DNA of 64,000 bases from Xanthobacter autotrophicus Py2 (GTDB lineage: Bacteria; Pseudomonadota; Alphaproteobacteria; Rhizobiales; Xanthobacteraceae), in the NCBI GenBank assembly GCA_000017645.1, contig CP000781.1, positions 4,637,501 to 4,701,500 on the forward strand, in the 5' to 3' direction. A program made the position numbers and the translations under genes. This document shows positions 55,197 through 64,000 of the stretch, piece after piece; within the stretch, counting starts at the first letter, position 1; the number at the start of each line of letters is the position of its first letter. The notes below the pieces were generated by a model, which was not told the DNA's origin, ran no database searches, and saw nothing but the letters and a program-made list of their open reading frames with translations.

Positions 55197-56279
55197 TTAA
55201 GGTGTTACCGCGGCGGGCGCAAGCAGAGCCTTGAGCTTGTCCCCGGACCATTTACGCATCTTCCGCAGCTCCCGCGTGTCTTTCAGCACGTCGCGTGCCA
55301 CGTAGCGCACCGCCCGTCTGGCAAGCGAACGGACGGGACCGAAGGCTGTCGCTGCGATGATCGGGCGAACCAGCCGCATCCGACGGCGGACCTTGGGCGC
55401 CATGACCGGGATCACCTCCTGAATATCACTCCAGGCCTGTCGCAGGCGCTCGTTGTCCCTGGTCTTTGAGGCCGCGATGAACTCGGTGGTGAGCACGTCC
55501 ATGAAGCGCGGGCCAATGGCATTTTGGGCGTGAAGGAAGCCGACGCGCGGCTCGTCCGGGAACATCTCCACCAGCTTGTGGAAATAGATCATGCACGAGC
55601 GCGTCATGCGCGGACTGTAGGAGGTGGAGCCATCATAGATGCGCCAGCGCGTCACGGCGACATCGAGATAGACCATGCAGAAGCCGAGCGCGAACATGCG
55701 CACGAACAGGTCGTCGTCCTCGTAGCCCGACAGTCGCTCGTCGAACAGGCTGGCGTCGATCATGGCCTGCTTCGATACCAGCGCTGCACCGGGGAGGATG
55801 AACATGTCGTGCCGCAGGCAGTCGCGCAGCGACCGCTTGGGCTGGGGCGACAGGATATCATCCAGGCAGCATTGCTGGATCAGCCGTCCCTTGCGGTCGA
55901 TCTGATCGAGATTGCCATAGACCAGGCCGAGCCGGCGCGTGTGGCCCTGCATGAACGGCCGCTTGAGTATTTCCAAGTGCTCCTCGTACCAGGCATCGTC
56001 CTGGTCGAGGAAGGCCACGTGGCTGCACGCCGTGTGCTGGATGGCGAGGTTGCGGGCCGACGACTGGCCGCCATTGGGCTTGCGCAGCAGGGTGATGGGG
56101 TGATGAAGCGCCATCTCCGCGACGATGGCCGGACCATCGTCGGTGGAGCCATCGTCCACCACGATGATCTCGTCCGCCGGCTCGGTCTGGCTCAAGACGC
56201 TGTCCAGCGCTTCCCGGATGAAAGATGCGCCGTTGAAAAGTGGAATGACCGCCGCAACGGTGACTGCATCGCTTCGCAA
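55197..56279 (-). CDS. Family 2 glycosyltransferase
   Basis: About 360 residues, GT-A fold. The N-terminal nucleotide-sugar domain reads VAAVIPLFNGASFIREALDS, EIIVVDDGSTDDG and the metal-binding AFLDQDDAWY. A later ERLSGYEDDDLFVRM carries the probable catalytic acidic residues. A TTG at 56279 is used as start because it has AGGGGAG five bases upstream and opens the conserved domain; no ATG is available in frame there. No surrounding polysaccharide cluster is visible, so the acceptor is unknown. Confidence 0.83.
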   Translation of the reverse strand: MRSDAVTVAAVIPLFNGASFIREALDSVLSQTEPADEIIVVDDGSTDDGPAIVAEMALHHPITLLRKPNGGQSSARNLAIQHTACSHVAFLDQDDAWYEEHLEILKRPFMQGHTRRLGLVYGNLDQIDRKGRLIQQCCLDDILSPQPKRSLRDCLRHDMFILPGAALVSKQAMIDASLFDERLSGYEDDDLFVRMFALGFCMVYLDVAVTRWRIYDGSTSYSPRMTRSCMIYFHKLVEMFPDEPRVGFLHAQNAIGPRFMDVLTTEFIAASKTRDNERLRQAWSDIQEVIPVMAPKVRRRMRLVRPIIAATAFGPVRSLARRAVRYVARDVLKDTRELRKMRKWSGDKLKALLAPAAVTP

Positions 56280-56516
56280 TTCGCTCCCCTCACAACACCC
56301 TGCAAATCATCACTCATTTTCCTGATGAGCGGTATCTAGGTAATATCAGGGGATTGCGGCCAAAGGGCGCGACGAATTTTATTTTACAAGTCCTTTTGTT
56401 TCGAATCATTGCTGTCGGCCTGCGGCATCCGGCGGGTCGAGGGGCTCACCTGTCTTGCCCCGGTGTGCGGGCGCGCCAAAGGGTGCGCGCGACGCCGAGC
56501 GAACGTGCAAGAGGGC

Positions 56517-57065
56517 TCAAATTCCGGATTCTGTCGCGGTTTTAAAGTCTGCGGCGCCGACCGGCGGGAAGGTCCGGGTGGGTGGTAGACGGTGCTCTAT
56601 GTCAAAGGGAGATCCGGTCCGAATCCTACCGGACCAGCGGCATCCGCGTGATGTCCTCGCCATTGGGAAGCCGATGGCGAGGCGGAACGAATGGGCCATG
56701 CGTTCGGCATGGGCGATGGCTGCCTGCGCCGCATCCGGCGGCAGCACCTCCAGCGCCGTGGGGCGGAACAGGGCGAGCCAGCGGGCGAACTGCGCGTCGC
56801 CGGCGTCCGATCCCAGCGCCAGGTGCGGTGGCAGGGGGCGGCCTTCGTAGCGTCCGGACTTCAGCAGCACGGAGGACCAGAAATCGCACATCTTGGCGAG
56901 GTGGACTGGCCAGGCATCGTCCTTGATGCGGCCGGAGAAAATCGGGCCGAGCACCGCATCCTTGTTCACCCGCTCATAGAACAGATGGACGAGCCGGCGC
57001 ACCGCGTCCTCGTCGAGGGTTGATGGGGTGGGACCGGCGGCGGCCGGGGGGAGCGAAGCGTTCAT
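56517..57065 (-). CDS. Group III truncated haemoglobin with an apparent frameshift near its end
   Basis: Residues 1-134 match group III truncated globins: B10 Tyr30 in LFYERVNKD, HLAKMCDFWSSVLL (55-68), likely proximal His81 (PPHLAL) and G8 Trp96 in FARWLALF. After IGFP the frame runs on for 48 unrelated residues. The neighbouring frame instead gives the family-like end NGEDITRMPLVR with a stop at 56626. Adding one C to the CCC run (56665-56667) would restore a 146-residue protein. Either a real one-base deletion or a sequencing error. Probably binds O2 or NO. Confidence 0.8.
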   Translation of the reverse strand: MNASLPPAAAGPTPSTLDEDAVRRLVHLFYERVNKDAVLGPIFSGRIKDDAWPVHLAKMCDFWSSVLLKSGRYEGRPLPPHLALGSDAGDAQFARWLALFRPTALEVLPPDAAQAAIAHAERMAHSFRLAIGFPMARTSRGCRWSGRIRTGSPFDIEHRLPPTRTFPPVGAADFKTATESGI

Positions 57066-57506
57066 CGTGCGGGTCTCTTCCTGCGTCCTCTACGCCGCCA
57101 TCAACTGGTTGCCATCTCGTGGCTACCGTATCGTGGCTGCAGCCACCGGCAACGCGCCGGGGGTGTGTCGCCCGGCGCGCGGGCGGCCAATGCGGGGATC
57201 AAGCCGGGGCAGGCCGGCAAGCCTCCACCCGCCGCTGGCGCGGGGCCATGCGACTTGCGGCCACATCGGCCGGTCGATCACCGCCCCGGCGCTGTGGAGC
57301 GCCTTGCAAAAGGGGCGGCAATATGGCTCTTGAGCCGGGCGGCACAGGCGTTCCGAACCCTCGGCATGCCGGCCGCGCCAGCGCCCGAACCGGGCGGATC
57401 GTCTGGCGATCCGGTCGGCTGAAGGGCGTCTTATCGAGAGTTTTGGCACGGAGCCGCCGCCCGGGATGTTTCGGCCGGGCCGCTCCGGGTTTGGCCGGAG
57501 ACGCAT
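57066..57506. other. Gene-free divergent region between the globin gene and pcm
   Basis: No conserved coding frame, RNA gene or clear operator is seen in these 441 bases. Frames present here lack ribosome sites and family features. Confidence 0.55.
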
Positions 57507-58169
57507 ATGATCGATTTCGTCGAGCTTCGCCGCGGCATGGTGGACGGGCAGGTCCGCACCAACAACGTCACCGATCCGCGCATCGTCGCCGCCATGCTGG
57601 AGATCCCGCGCGAGAAGTTCGTGCCGGCGCCGCTGAAGTCCCTCGCATATATCGACGACGATCTGGCGCTCACCTCCGGCAATGCCCCGCGCTATCTCAT
57701 CGAGCCCATGATTCTCGCGCGCCTGGTGCAGCTCGCCGACGTACAGGAGCATGAGCACGTGCTCGATGTGGGCACCGGCACCGGCTATTCGGCCGCCGTG
57801 CTGTCGCGCCTCGCGCAGCAGGTGGTCGCCGTGGAGGAAGACGCCGGCCTCGCCGCGACCGCGACGGCGACCCTCGCCGAGCTGGGCGTCGGTAACGTGG
57901 CGGTGATGCAGGGGCCGCTGAACGCCGGCTGGGCCGCCGAGGCGCCCTACGACCTCATCCTGCTCAACGGGGCGGTGGACGAGGTGCCGGCCAACCTCTT
58001 CGCTCAGGTGAAGGAGGGCGGCCGAGTCGTCGCCGTGGTCGGCCATGGGGGCGCCGGACAGGCCCGCGTGTTCACCAAGGTGGCCGGTGCCATGAGCGAG
58101 CGGGTGGCCTTCAACGCCGCCGTGCCCGCGCTGCCCGGCTTCAAGGCCGCGCCACGCTTCGTTTTCTGA
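57507..58169 (+). CDS. pcm: Protein-L-isoaspartate O-methyltransferase-like protein
   Basis: About 220 residues. The N-terminus MIDFVELRRGMVDGQVRTNN and VAAMLEIPREKFVPAPLKSL match the alphaproteobacterial branch of the family. The SAM-binding motif is HVLDVGTGTGYSAAVLSRLA, followed by VVAVEEDAGLAATA. The family repairs isoaspartyl residues in aged proteins. The region after the SAM motif is short and divergent, so its substrate may differ. It precedes tolC, an order common in this group. Confidence 0.85.
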   Translation: MIDFVELRRGMVDGQVRTNNVTDPRIVAAMLEIPREKFVPAPLKSLAYIDDDLALTSGNAPRYLIEPMILARLVQLADVQEHEHVLDVGTGTGYSAAVLSRLAQQVVAVEEDAGLAATATATLAELGVGNVAVMQGPLNAGWAAEAPYDLILLNGAVDEVPANLFAQVKEGGRVVAVVGHGGAGQARVFTKVAGAMSERVAFNAAVPALPGFKAAPRFVF

Positions 58170-58327
58170 AGCACCTGTGGCGCGTTTGCCGCGCTGACCC
58201 GAAAACGTCCGTGACATCGAACCGATCGGTTCCCGATCGCGAGCGGTGCAGATATCTTTCGAGAAAGTTACCGCGCGGCAGAGTCGCTGCAGCATGTCTG
58301 CATGCCGCGTCGGACCGGGAGATTGGG

Positions 58328-59719
58328 ATGTCGGTTGCGAGACTCGTTCGCCGAAACGGATATGCAATTTTGGCGGGGGCCAGCATCATCGTCCTCGGCA
58401 TGGGGAGCGCGTCCGCACAGTCTCTCGACGCTGCGCTCGCCATGGCTTACGTCAACAACCCCACGCTGAATTCGGCGCGTGCCGGTACGCGGGCGGTGGA
58501 CGAGAAGGTGCCGCAGGCCCTCTCCGGCTATCGGCCGACCCTCGGCGCCTCGGCGTCGGCGGGGCCTGAGGCCTACCGCTACCAGCCCACCGGCACCACC
58601 GCCTCCAGCGGCAATGCCTGGCCACGCCAGTTCGCCCTGACGGCGGCCTACACCCTGTTCAACGGCTTCATCACCGGCAACCAGACCCGTACCGCCGAAT
58701 CGCAGGTGCGGGGCCAGCGGGAGACGCTCCGCAACACCGAGCAGACGGTGCTGCTGAACGGCGTGACGGCCTATATGAACGTGATCCAGGCCATCGCGCT
58801 CCTCGACCTCCAGCGGCAGAGCCTCGCCGCGTTCGAGCAGGAATTGCGCGCCACCCGAGACCGCTTCAACGTGGGCGAGGTGACCCGCACCGACGTGGCC
58901 CAGGCGGAGGCGCGTGTCGCCGACGCGCAGTATCAGGTGAGCCAGGCGGTGGCGAACCTGTCCTCGGCCCGGGCGGTGTACCGGCAGGTGATCGGCGTCG
59001 AGCCGGGCAAGCTGTTCACGCCGCGCTCCATCGAGGGCATGCTGCCCCCCAAGGTGGATCGCGTGATTTCGGGCGGGCTGAGCCAGCATCCCGCCATCAA
59101 GGCATCTGAATTCGCCGTGGATGCGGCGGTGTTCCAGGTGAAGGTCGCCGAAGGCGCGCTGATGCCGAACCTGAGCCTGCAGGGCCAGCTTCAGCAGTCC
59201 TACGATTCGAGCATCGGCGTGGAGCGGGTCGGGACCGCTGCGGCGACCCTTAACCTGTCGGTGCCGATCTACCAGGGCGGCGTGGAGTACGCGAACATCC
59301 GCCAGGCGAAGGAGCTACTGTCGCAGGCGCGGATCGACGTGGACGTGAACCGCGACGCCATCCGCGCCCAGGCGGTCCAGTTCTGGGGCGCGCTGGAAGC
59401 GGCCAAGGTGCAGATCCAGGCCGCGCAGGCCTCGGTCGCCGCCAACACCCTGGCGCTGGAAGGCGTGCGCGAGGAGTGGCGTGTTGGCCAGCGCACCACC
59501 ACCGACGTGCTGAACGCCCAGCGCGATCTCACCAACTCCCAGTCCGCCCTCGTGGTGGCGCAGCGTGACCGCGTGGTGGCGGCCTATTCGCTCGTCTCCA
59601 TCATCGGCCGGCTCGATGCGGTGTCGCTGGGGCTGAAGGTGGACGTGTACAATCCCCAGGTGCACTACAATCAGGTGCGCGACAGCTGGGCCGGCGTCCG
59701 CACGCCCGACGGGAAGTAG
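58328..59719 (+). CDS. tolC: TolC-family outer-membrane channel protein
   Basis: About 463 residues. The signal peptide ends GMGSASAQS. Two structural repeats follow, each with long helices: LDAALAMAYVNNPTLNSARA, RDRFNVGEVTRTDVAQAEAR in the first and EWRVGQRTTTDVLNAQRDLT in the second. These GE(V/-)TRTDVxQAxA and VGxRTTxDVLxAQ motifs are diagnostic. It forms the exit duct of type I secretion and efflux systems, possibly including the MacAB-like exporter in this window. The ATG at 58328 opens the signal peptide. Confidence 0.93.
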   Translation: MSVARLVRRNGYAILAGASIIVLGMGSASAQSLDAALAMAYVNNPTLNSARAGTRAVDEKVPQALSGYRPTLGASASAGPEAYRYQPTGTTASSGNAWPRQFALTAAYTLFNGFITGNQTRTAESQVRGQRETLRNTEQTVLLNGVTAYMNVIQAIALLDLQRQSLAAFEQELRATRDRFNVGEVTRTDVAQAEARVADAQYQVSQAVANLSSARAVYRQVIGVEPGKLFTPRSIEGMLPPKVDRVISGGLSQHPAIKASEFAVDAAVFQVKVAEGALMPNLSLQGQLQQSYDSSIGVERVGTAAATLNLSVPIYQGGVEYANIRQAKELLSQARIDVDVNRDAIRAQAVQFWGALEAAKVQIQAAQASVAANTLALEGVREEWRVGQRTTTDVLNAQRDLTNSQSALVVAQRDRVVAAYSLVSIIGRLDAVSLGLKVDVYNPQVHYNQVRDSWAGVRTPDGK

Positions 59720-59748
59720 CCCTCAAAATAACGCTGAATTGGGGTGTG

Positions 59749-59769
59749 CCGGGCTCTTTTGCAGCCCGG
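59749..59769 (+). terminator. Hairpin after tolC
   Basis: CCGGGCT/AGCCCGG with a 7-base loop, 30 bases after the tolC stop. It lacks a U-tract. A TTGACA follows at 59785-59790, possibly part of a popZ promoter, but no good -10 box is visible. Confidence 0.5.
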
Positions 59770-59866
59770 TTCCAGGGTGAATACTTGACATCGCGTTTGG
59801 CGATTCTCGCCCACCGGTGCGGCCGCACGCAAAGGTGCGCCGGGACGCCTTCGGCCGAGGTCGAAC

Positions 59867-60811
59867 ATGGCTGCGATCCCAAAGGTGCAAGAGCCGTCAA
59901 TGGAAGACATCCTTGCCTCCATCCGCCGCATCATGGCGGATGACGATGCGTCGCCCGCCGCTGCGCGTCCGGCGCCCGAGCGGGCGGCCCGGCCGGCGCC
60001 CGCGGAGCACCGCCGGCCCGACCAGTCCGAACCCGGTCCCGATGCGGCGGAGCGGCCGACCCGTCGCGCCGAACCCCAGGGTCCGGATGCGCGTGATGGA
60101 GGGCGCCGCGAAGCCGCCTTGCGCCCCGCGACGGGAGAGGGGCCGGCGCGCACCCGTGCCCGCATCGACCTTGAGGAGCTGAGCGAGCATTTGACCTCCG
60201 AGACCCTGTCCGGCGACCAGCCCGAAAGCGACCAGTTTGAACCCCCGCATCCGGCTAATGCCCAGGCCCAGGGTCACGCAGTGAACGGCCACGCGCCCGC
60301 GGAGCCGTCGGCCCGCGAGCGTGGCCGGGCGTTCGCGCCCGAGGCCGCACCGCGCGTGGTGCGCGATTTCGAGCGGCGGCCGGCCACCCCGTCCGAGCCG
60401 GAGCGGTTCGAGGCTCCGCCCGCGCCCAGGGCTGCGCGGCTTGCCGAGCGCCCGGCCCCGGAGCTGCGTTCCGGCCCGCGCGGTGAAGACCGGGCACCCC
60501 CGATGCCACGGCGTCCCGCCCCACCCGTTGCCGAGGAGCCTGCCGCCGTGGATGCCCAGCCTGAAACCGACGACCGCGGGGACGCGGTGCGCCGCCGCGA
60601 TCTGCTGTCCCCCAACGTGGATGACGTGGTCGCGGCCGCCTTCCAGTCGCTGGGCGACCTGCTGCTGCCGCAGAAGCAGCGCACCATCGAAGATCTGGTG
60701 AAGGAGATCCTGCGGCCGATGCTGAAGGATTGGCTGGACCAGAATCTGCCCTCCATCGTGGAACGTCTGGTGCGGGCCGAGATCGAGCGGGTGGCGCGTC
60801 GCCCGCGCTGA
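59867..60811 (+). CDS. popZ: Polar organising protein PopZ (DUF2497)
   Basis: About 314 residues with the three-part layout of PopZ. A short N-terminal helix reads PSMEDILASIRRIMADDD (residues 10-27). A long disordered stretch rich in Pro, Ala, Arg and Glu spans about residues 28-245. A C-terminal oligomerisation region follows (DDVVAAAFQSLGDLLLPQKQ, RTIEDLVKEILRPMLKDWLD, QNLPSIVERLVRAEIERVAR). PopZ forms polar condensates that anchor ParB-bound origins in Caulobacter. The linker is richer in Arg than the acidic Caulobacter linker. It lies between tolC and valS. Confidence 0.9.
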   Translation: MAAIPKVQEPSMEDILASIRRIMADDDASPAAARPAPERAARPAPAEHRRPDQSEPGPDAAERPTRRAEPQGPDARDGGRREAALRPATGEGPARTRARIDLEELSEHLTSETLSGDQPESDQFEPPHPANAQAQGHAVNGHAPAEPSARERGRAFAPEAAPRVVRDFERRPATPSEPERFEAPPAPRAARLAERPAPELRSGPRGEDRAPPMPRRPAPPVAEEPAAVDAQPETDDRGDAVRRRDLLSPNVDDVVAAAFQSLGDLLLPQKQRTIEDLVKEILRPMLKDWLDQNLPSIVERLVRAEIERVARRPR

Positions 60812-60837
60812 CTGTGATTTTGCAATTCTGTTCTCAA

Positions 60838-60872
60838 GCCGCCGATCGCGCCTGCTGATCGGCGGCTTTTTT
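60838..60872 (+). terminator. Rho-independent terminator after popZ
   Basis: A perfect 10-bp stem GCCGCCGATC/GATCGGCGGC with a 9-base loop, followed by six T residues, 27 bases past the popZ stop. This is the clearest intrinsic terminator in the window. Confidence 0.92.
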
Positions 60873-61047
60873 CGTTGCGCCGGGTCCGGACGCGGCACCG
60901 CAGGGAGGCGCCACGCGCCGCGTGGTTGACGCCGGCCTGCCGGAGCGGCTTTAACGCCCGCAGACCTGTCCCGTCCGTTGCGGAGGCATGGCCGGCCGCC
61001 ACGTGCGCCCCTGCACTGCGCCCGGCACCATCCGCGGAGCCTGTTTC

Positions 61048-63840
61048 ATGCTGGAAAAAGTCTTCGATCCCGCCGCCGTGGAAGAGCGCATCGCCGCCCA
61101 GTGGGAAGAGGCCGGCGCGTTCCGGTGCGGCCGTCCCGAGCGCAAGGACGCCGAAGGCTTCTCCATCGTGATCCCGCCGCCGAACGTCACCGGCTCCCTG
61201 CACATGGGCCATGCGCTCAACAACACGCTGCAGGACGTGCTGGCCCGCTTCGAGCGCATGCGTGGCAAGGACGTGCTGTGGCAGCCCGGCACCGACCATG
61301 CGGGCATCGCCACCCAGATGGTGGTGGAGCGCCAGCTCTCCGCCCAGAAGCTGCCGGGCCGGCGCGACATGGGCCGCGTCGCCTTCGTGGAGAAGGTGTG
61401 GGCGTGGAAGGCCGAGTCGGGCGGCACCATCGTCAACCAGCTGAAGAAGCTGGGCGCGTCCTGCGACTGGTCGCGCGAGCGGTTCACCATGGACGAGGGC
61501 CTCAGCCGCGCCGTGCTGAAGGTGTTCGTGCAGCTCTATCGCGAGGGGCTGATCTACAAGGACAAGCGCCTCGTGAACTGGGACCCCAAGTTCCAGTCCG
61601 CCATTTCCGACCTCGAAGTGTTGCCGGTGGAGGTGAAGGGCAACCTCTGGCACCTGCGCTATCCCATCGAGGGCGAGAAGGACCGCTTCATCACCGTGGC
61701 CACCACCCGCCCTGAGACCATGCTGGGCGACACGGCCGTGGCGGTGCACCCCGAGGACGAGCGCTATCGCGATCTCATCGGCAAGTTTGTGGTGCTGCCG
61801 CTGGTGGGCCGGCGCATCCCGATCGTCGCCGACGAATATTCCGATCCCGAGAAGGGCTCGGGCGCGGTGAAGATCACCCCGGCGCACGATTTCAACGACT
61901 TCGAGGTGGGCAAGCGCCATGGCCTGCCCATGATCAACGTGCTGGATGCCGAAGCGCGCATCGACCCGCAGGGCATCCTCGACGATTATGCCGAGCGCCC
62001 CGAGGCCTATGTGGATGCGCCCGATGCCGCCGGCCAGCTCTCCCACCTGAAGGGCCAGGACCGCTTCGCCGCGCGCAAGCAGATCGTGGAGCTGCTGACC
62101 GGCCTCGAACTGCTGGAGCAGATCGAGCCGCACACCCATATGGTGCCCCATGGCGACCGCTCCAACGTGATCATTGAGCCCTGGCTCACCGACCAGTGGT
62201 ATGTGGACGCCAAGACCCTGGCCCAGCCGGCGCTGGCCGCCGTGCGCGAGGGCCGCACCGCCTTCGTGCCGAAGAACTGGGAGAAAACCTATTTCGAGTG
62301 GCTGGAGAACATCCAGCCCTGGTGTATCTCCCGCCAGCTGTGGTGGGGCCACCAGATCCCGGCCTGGTACGACCCCTTCGGCAATGTCTTCGTCGCCATG
62401 GACGAGGACGAGGCCTTCGAGCAGGCGATCGCGCACAACGTCGGGAACGAGACGCTCTCGCCCGAGGGAGCCCAGGCGCTGATCGACGATGCCGACAGGC
62501 GCGCCGGCTTCCTCACCCGCGACGAGGACGTGCTCGACACCTGGTTCTCCTCGGCCCTGTGGCCCTTCTCCACCATGGGCTGGCCGGACGAGACCGCCGA
62601 GCTGAAGAAGTTCTACCCCACCAGCGTGCTGGTGACAGGCTTCGACATCATCTTCTTCTGGGTGGCCCGGATGATGATGATGGGCCTGCATTTCATGGAT
62701 GGCGAAGTGCCGTTCAAGGATGTCTACATCCACGCCCTCGTCCGCGACGAGAAGGGCGCCAAGATGTCGAAGTCCAAGGGCAACGTCATCGACCCGCTGG
62801 ACCTCGTGGAGAAATACGGCGCCGACGCCCTGCGCTTCACGCTGGCGGCCATGGCGGCGCAAGGGCGCGACATCAAGCTCGCCACCTCCCGGGTGGAGGG
62901 CTACCGCAACTTCGCCACCAAGCTCTGGAACGCGGTGCGCTTCGCCCAGATGAATGGCTGCGTGCGGGTGGAGGGCTTCGATCCGGCCAAGGTGGAGGGC
63001 ACCCTGAACCGCTGGATCATCGGCGAGGCCGCCCGCGCCACGGCCGAGGTGTCCGAGGCGATCCTGGCCTACCGCTTCAACGAGGCGGCGGCCGCGATCT
63101 ATCGCTTTCTCTGGAACGTGTTCTGCGACTGGCACCTGGAGCTGGCGAAGCCCCTGCTCTCCGGTCCCGACGGCCCGGCCAAGGACGAGACGCGGGCCAC
63201 CACAGCCTATGTGCTGGATGTGGCCATGGCGCTGCTGCACCCCTTCATGCCGTTCCTCACCGAGGAGCTGTGGGCCGAGACCGGCAAGGACGGCCCCGCC
63301 CGCACCAGCCTGCTGGCCCTCGCCCCCTGGCCCGACCTGTCCGGCCTTGAGGCGCCCGACGCCGAGGCGGAAGTGGGCTGGGTGGTGGACCTCATCACCG
63401 AGATCCGCTCCGTGCGCGCCGAGATGAACGTGCCCGCGGGCGCGCAGGTGCCTCTCGTGCTGGTGGAGCCGGGCGCGGAGACCACCGCCCGTGCCGCCGC
63501 GTGGGACGACGCCATCCGCCGCCTTGCCCGTCTCTCCGGCGTGACGGTGGCCGACACCGTGCCCGGCGAGTCGGTGCAGATGGTGGTGCGCGGCGAGGTG
63601 GCGGCCCTGCCGCTTTCCGGCGTGGTGGACCTTGCCGCCGAGCTCGGACGCCTGAAGAAGGAAGAGGCCAAGCTCGACCAGGAGGTGGCCCGCATCGACG
63701 CCAAGCTCGGCAACGAGAGCTTCGTCGCCCGCGCGCCGGAAGAGGTGGTGGAGGCCGAGCGCGAGAAGCGCGAGGAATACCTCAACCGCAAGGCCAAGGT
63801 CCGCGCCGCCATCACCCAGCTTTCGAGCGGGGCGGCCTGA
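61048..63840 (+). CDS. valS: Valyl-tRNA synthetase
   Basis: About 930 residues, full length. The class I signatures are [13 protein letters not shown] (HIGH motif, residues 43-55) and KMSKS at 572-576 (in [12 protein letters not shown]). The editing domain occupies about residues 190-330 ([20 protein letters not shown]). The C-terminal coiled coil reads [20 protein letters not shown]. The ATG at 61048 gives the family N-terminus [15 protein letters not shown]; an upstream ATG at 60988 adds unconserved sequence. A short GGGGGC/GCCCCC hairpin follows at 63853-63867. Confidence 0.97.
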   Translation: MLEKVFDPAAVEERIAAQWEEAGAFRCGRPERKDAEGFSIVIPPPNVTGSLHMGHALNNTLQDVLARFERMRGKDVLWQPGTDHAGIATQMVVERQLSAQKLPGRRDMGRVAFVEKVWAWKAESGGTIVNQLKKLGASCDWSRERFTMDEGLSRAVLKVFVQLYREGLIYKDKRLVNWDPKFQSAISDLEVLPVEVKGNLWHLRYPIEGEKDRFITVATTRPETMLGDTAVAVHPEDERYRDLIGKFVVLPLVGRRIPIVADEYSDPEKGSGAVKITPAHDFNDFEVGKRHGLPMINVLDAEARIDPQGILDDYAERPEAYVDAPDAAGQLSHLKGQDRFAARKQIVELLTGLELLEQIEPHTHMVPHGDRSNVIIEPWLTDQWYVDAKTLAQPALAAVREGRTAFVPKNWEKTYFEWLENIQPWCISRQLWWGHQIPAWYDPFGNVFVAMDEDEAFEQAIAHNVGNETLSPEGAQALIDDADRRAGFLTRDEDVLDTWFSSALWPFSTMGWPDETAELKKFYPTSVLVTGFDIIFFWVARMMMMGLHFMDGEVPFKDVYIHALVRDEKGAKMSKSKGNVIDPLDLVEKYGADALRFTLAAMAAQGRDIKLATSRVEGYRNFATKLWNAVRFAQMNGCVRVEGFDPAKVEGTLNRWIIGEAARATAEVSEAILAYRFNEAAAAIYRFLWNVFCDWHLELAKPLLSGPDGPAKDETRATTAYVLDVAMALLHPFMPFLTEELWAETGKDGPARTSLLALAPWPDLSGLEAPDAEAEVGWVVDLITEIRSVRAEMNVPAGAQVPLVLVEPGAETTARAAAWDDAIRRLARLSGVTVADTVPGESVQMVVRGEVAALPLSGVVDLAAELGRLKKEEAKLDQEVARIDAKLGNESFVARAPEEVVEAEREKREEYLNRKAKVRAAITQLSSGAA

Positions 63841-64000
63841 GCGCTGCCGGACGGGGGCGTTGCCCCCTCCGCTCCGGCCGGCGGCGAGCGCCCGCGGCAA
63901 GGCGAGTGTGACGCCTTTGCCACGCTCCAGCGCGTCCGCACGGCCCGCGACAGTGTTCGCGTAAAGGAAACCGGCCGTTTTCCCTCTCAATATTGTGACA

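Noticed and set aside
57066..57506. Small genes in the globin-pcm gap
   Set aside because: Frames of 80-110 residues exist, but none has a ribosome site, conserved motif or plausible composition.
60274..63990. A 1238-residue open frame opposite popZ and valS
   Set aside because: It mirrors the valS and popZ codons, has His/Gly/Arg-rich composition typical of antisense frames, and crosses the popZ terminator.

Overview
The window is GC-rich DNA of an alphaproteobacterium, most likely order Hyphomicrobiales and plausibly family Xanthobacteraceae (Xanthobacter/Azorhizobium type). The placement is an inference from gene content: a PopZ polar organiser, the order secG-pyrG-kdsA, plant-type glutamate-cysteine ligase, K+-independent H+-pyrophosphatase, and CGTCATG...CCACG intergenic palindromes. 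Gene density is high. Many operons are translationally coupled through ATGA or TGATG overlaps.

Layout. 1-3622: haem uptake, with a truncated TonB-dependent receptor divergent from hmuTUV. 3706-18086: mostly housekeeping, with a one-Cys Bcp peroxiredoxin, an AsmA-like envelope protein, hppA, an M23 peptidase, secG, pyrG, a glyoxalase-fold protein, a guanidinium exporter gene preceded by a guanidine-II riboswitch, kdsA and gshA. 18315-19241: a DMT permease. 19252-35423: a catabolic island for nicotinate. 36044-39275: ahpC, ahpF and oxyR with an OxyR operator. 39453-54873: a Na/Pi symporter, tamA-tamB, a MacAB-like exporter, gabT, tRNA-Asn and an MsbA-like exporter. 55107-63840: tRNA-Cys, a glycosyltransferase, a frameshifted truncated haemoglobin, pcm, tolC, popZ and valS.

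The nicotinate island is the most interesting part. It joins an aerobic-type nicotinate hydroxylase (nicA, and nicB with three haem c motifs) to the reductive ring-opening steps known from the anaerobe Eubacterium barkeri: 6-hydroxynicotinate reductase (hnr) and enamidase (ena). A 7Fe-type ferredoxin and a ferredoxin-NADP reductase can supply reductant. A UPF0280/ApbE-like gene beside hnr is a good candidate for attaching the reductase's covalent flavin. Two tandem DUF1185 genes of unknown role follow, then a branched-chain-type ABC importer with a fused LivH-LivM permease, and a MarR regulator as the last gene. Four copies of a 20-bp operator-like sequence with core TTTGTnnACAAA stand in front of ena, fdxA, nicA and hnr. 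They tie four transcription units into one probable regulon.

Other regulatory structure includes a near-perfect four-part OxyR site before ahpC, hairpins between ahpC and ahpF, and a guanidine-II riboswitch whose second hairpin competes with an exact anti-Shine-Dalgarno pairing. Three composite REP-like elements lie between genes, one of them inside the nicotinate operon.
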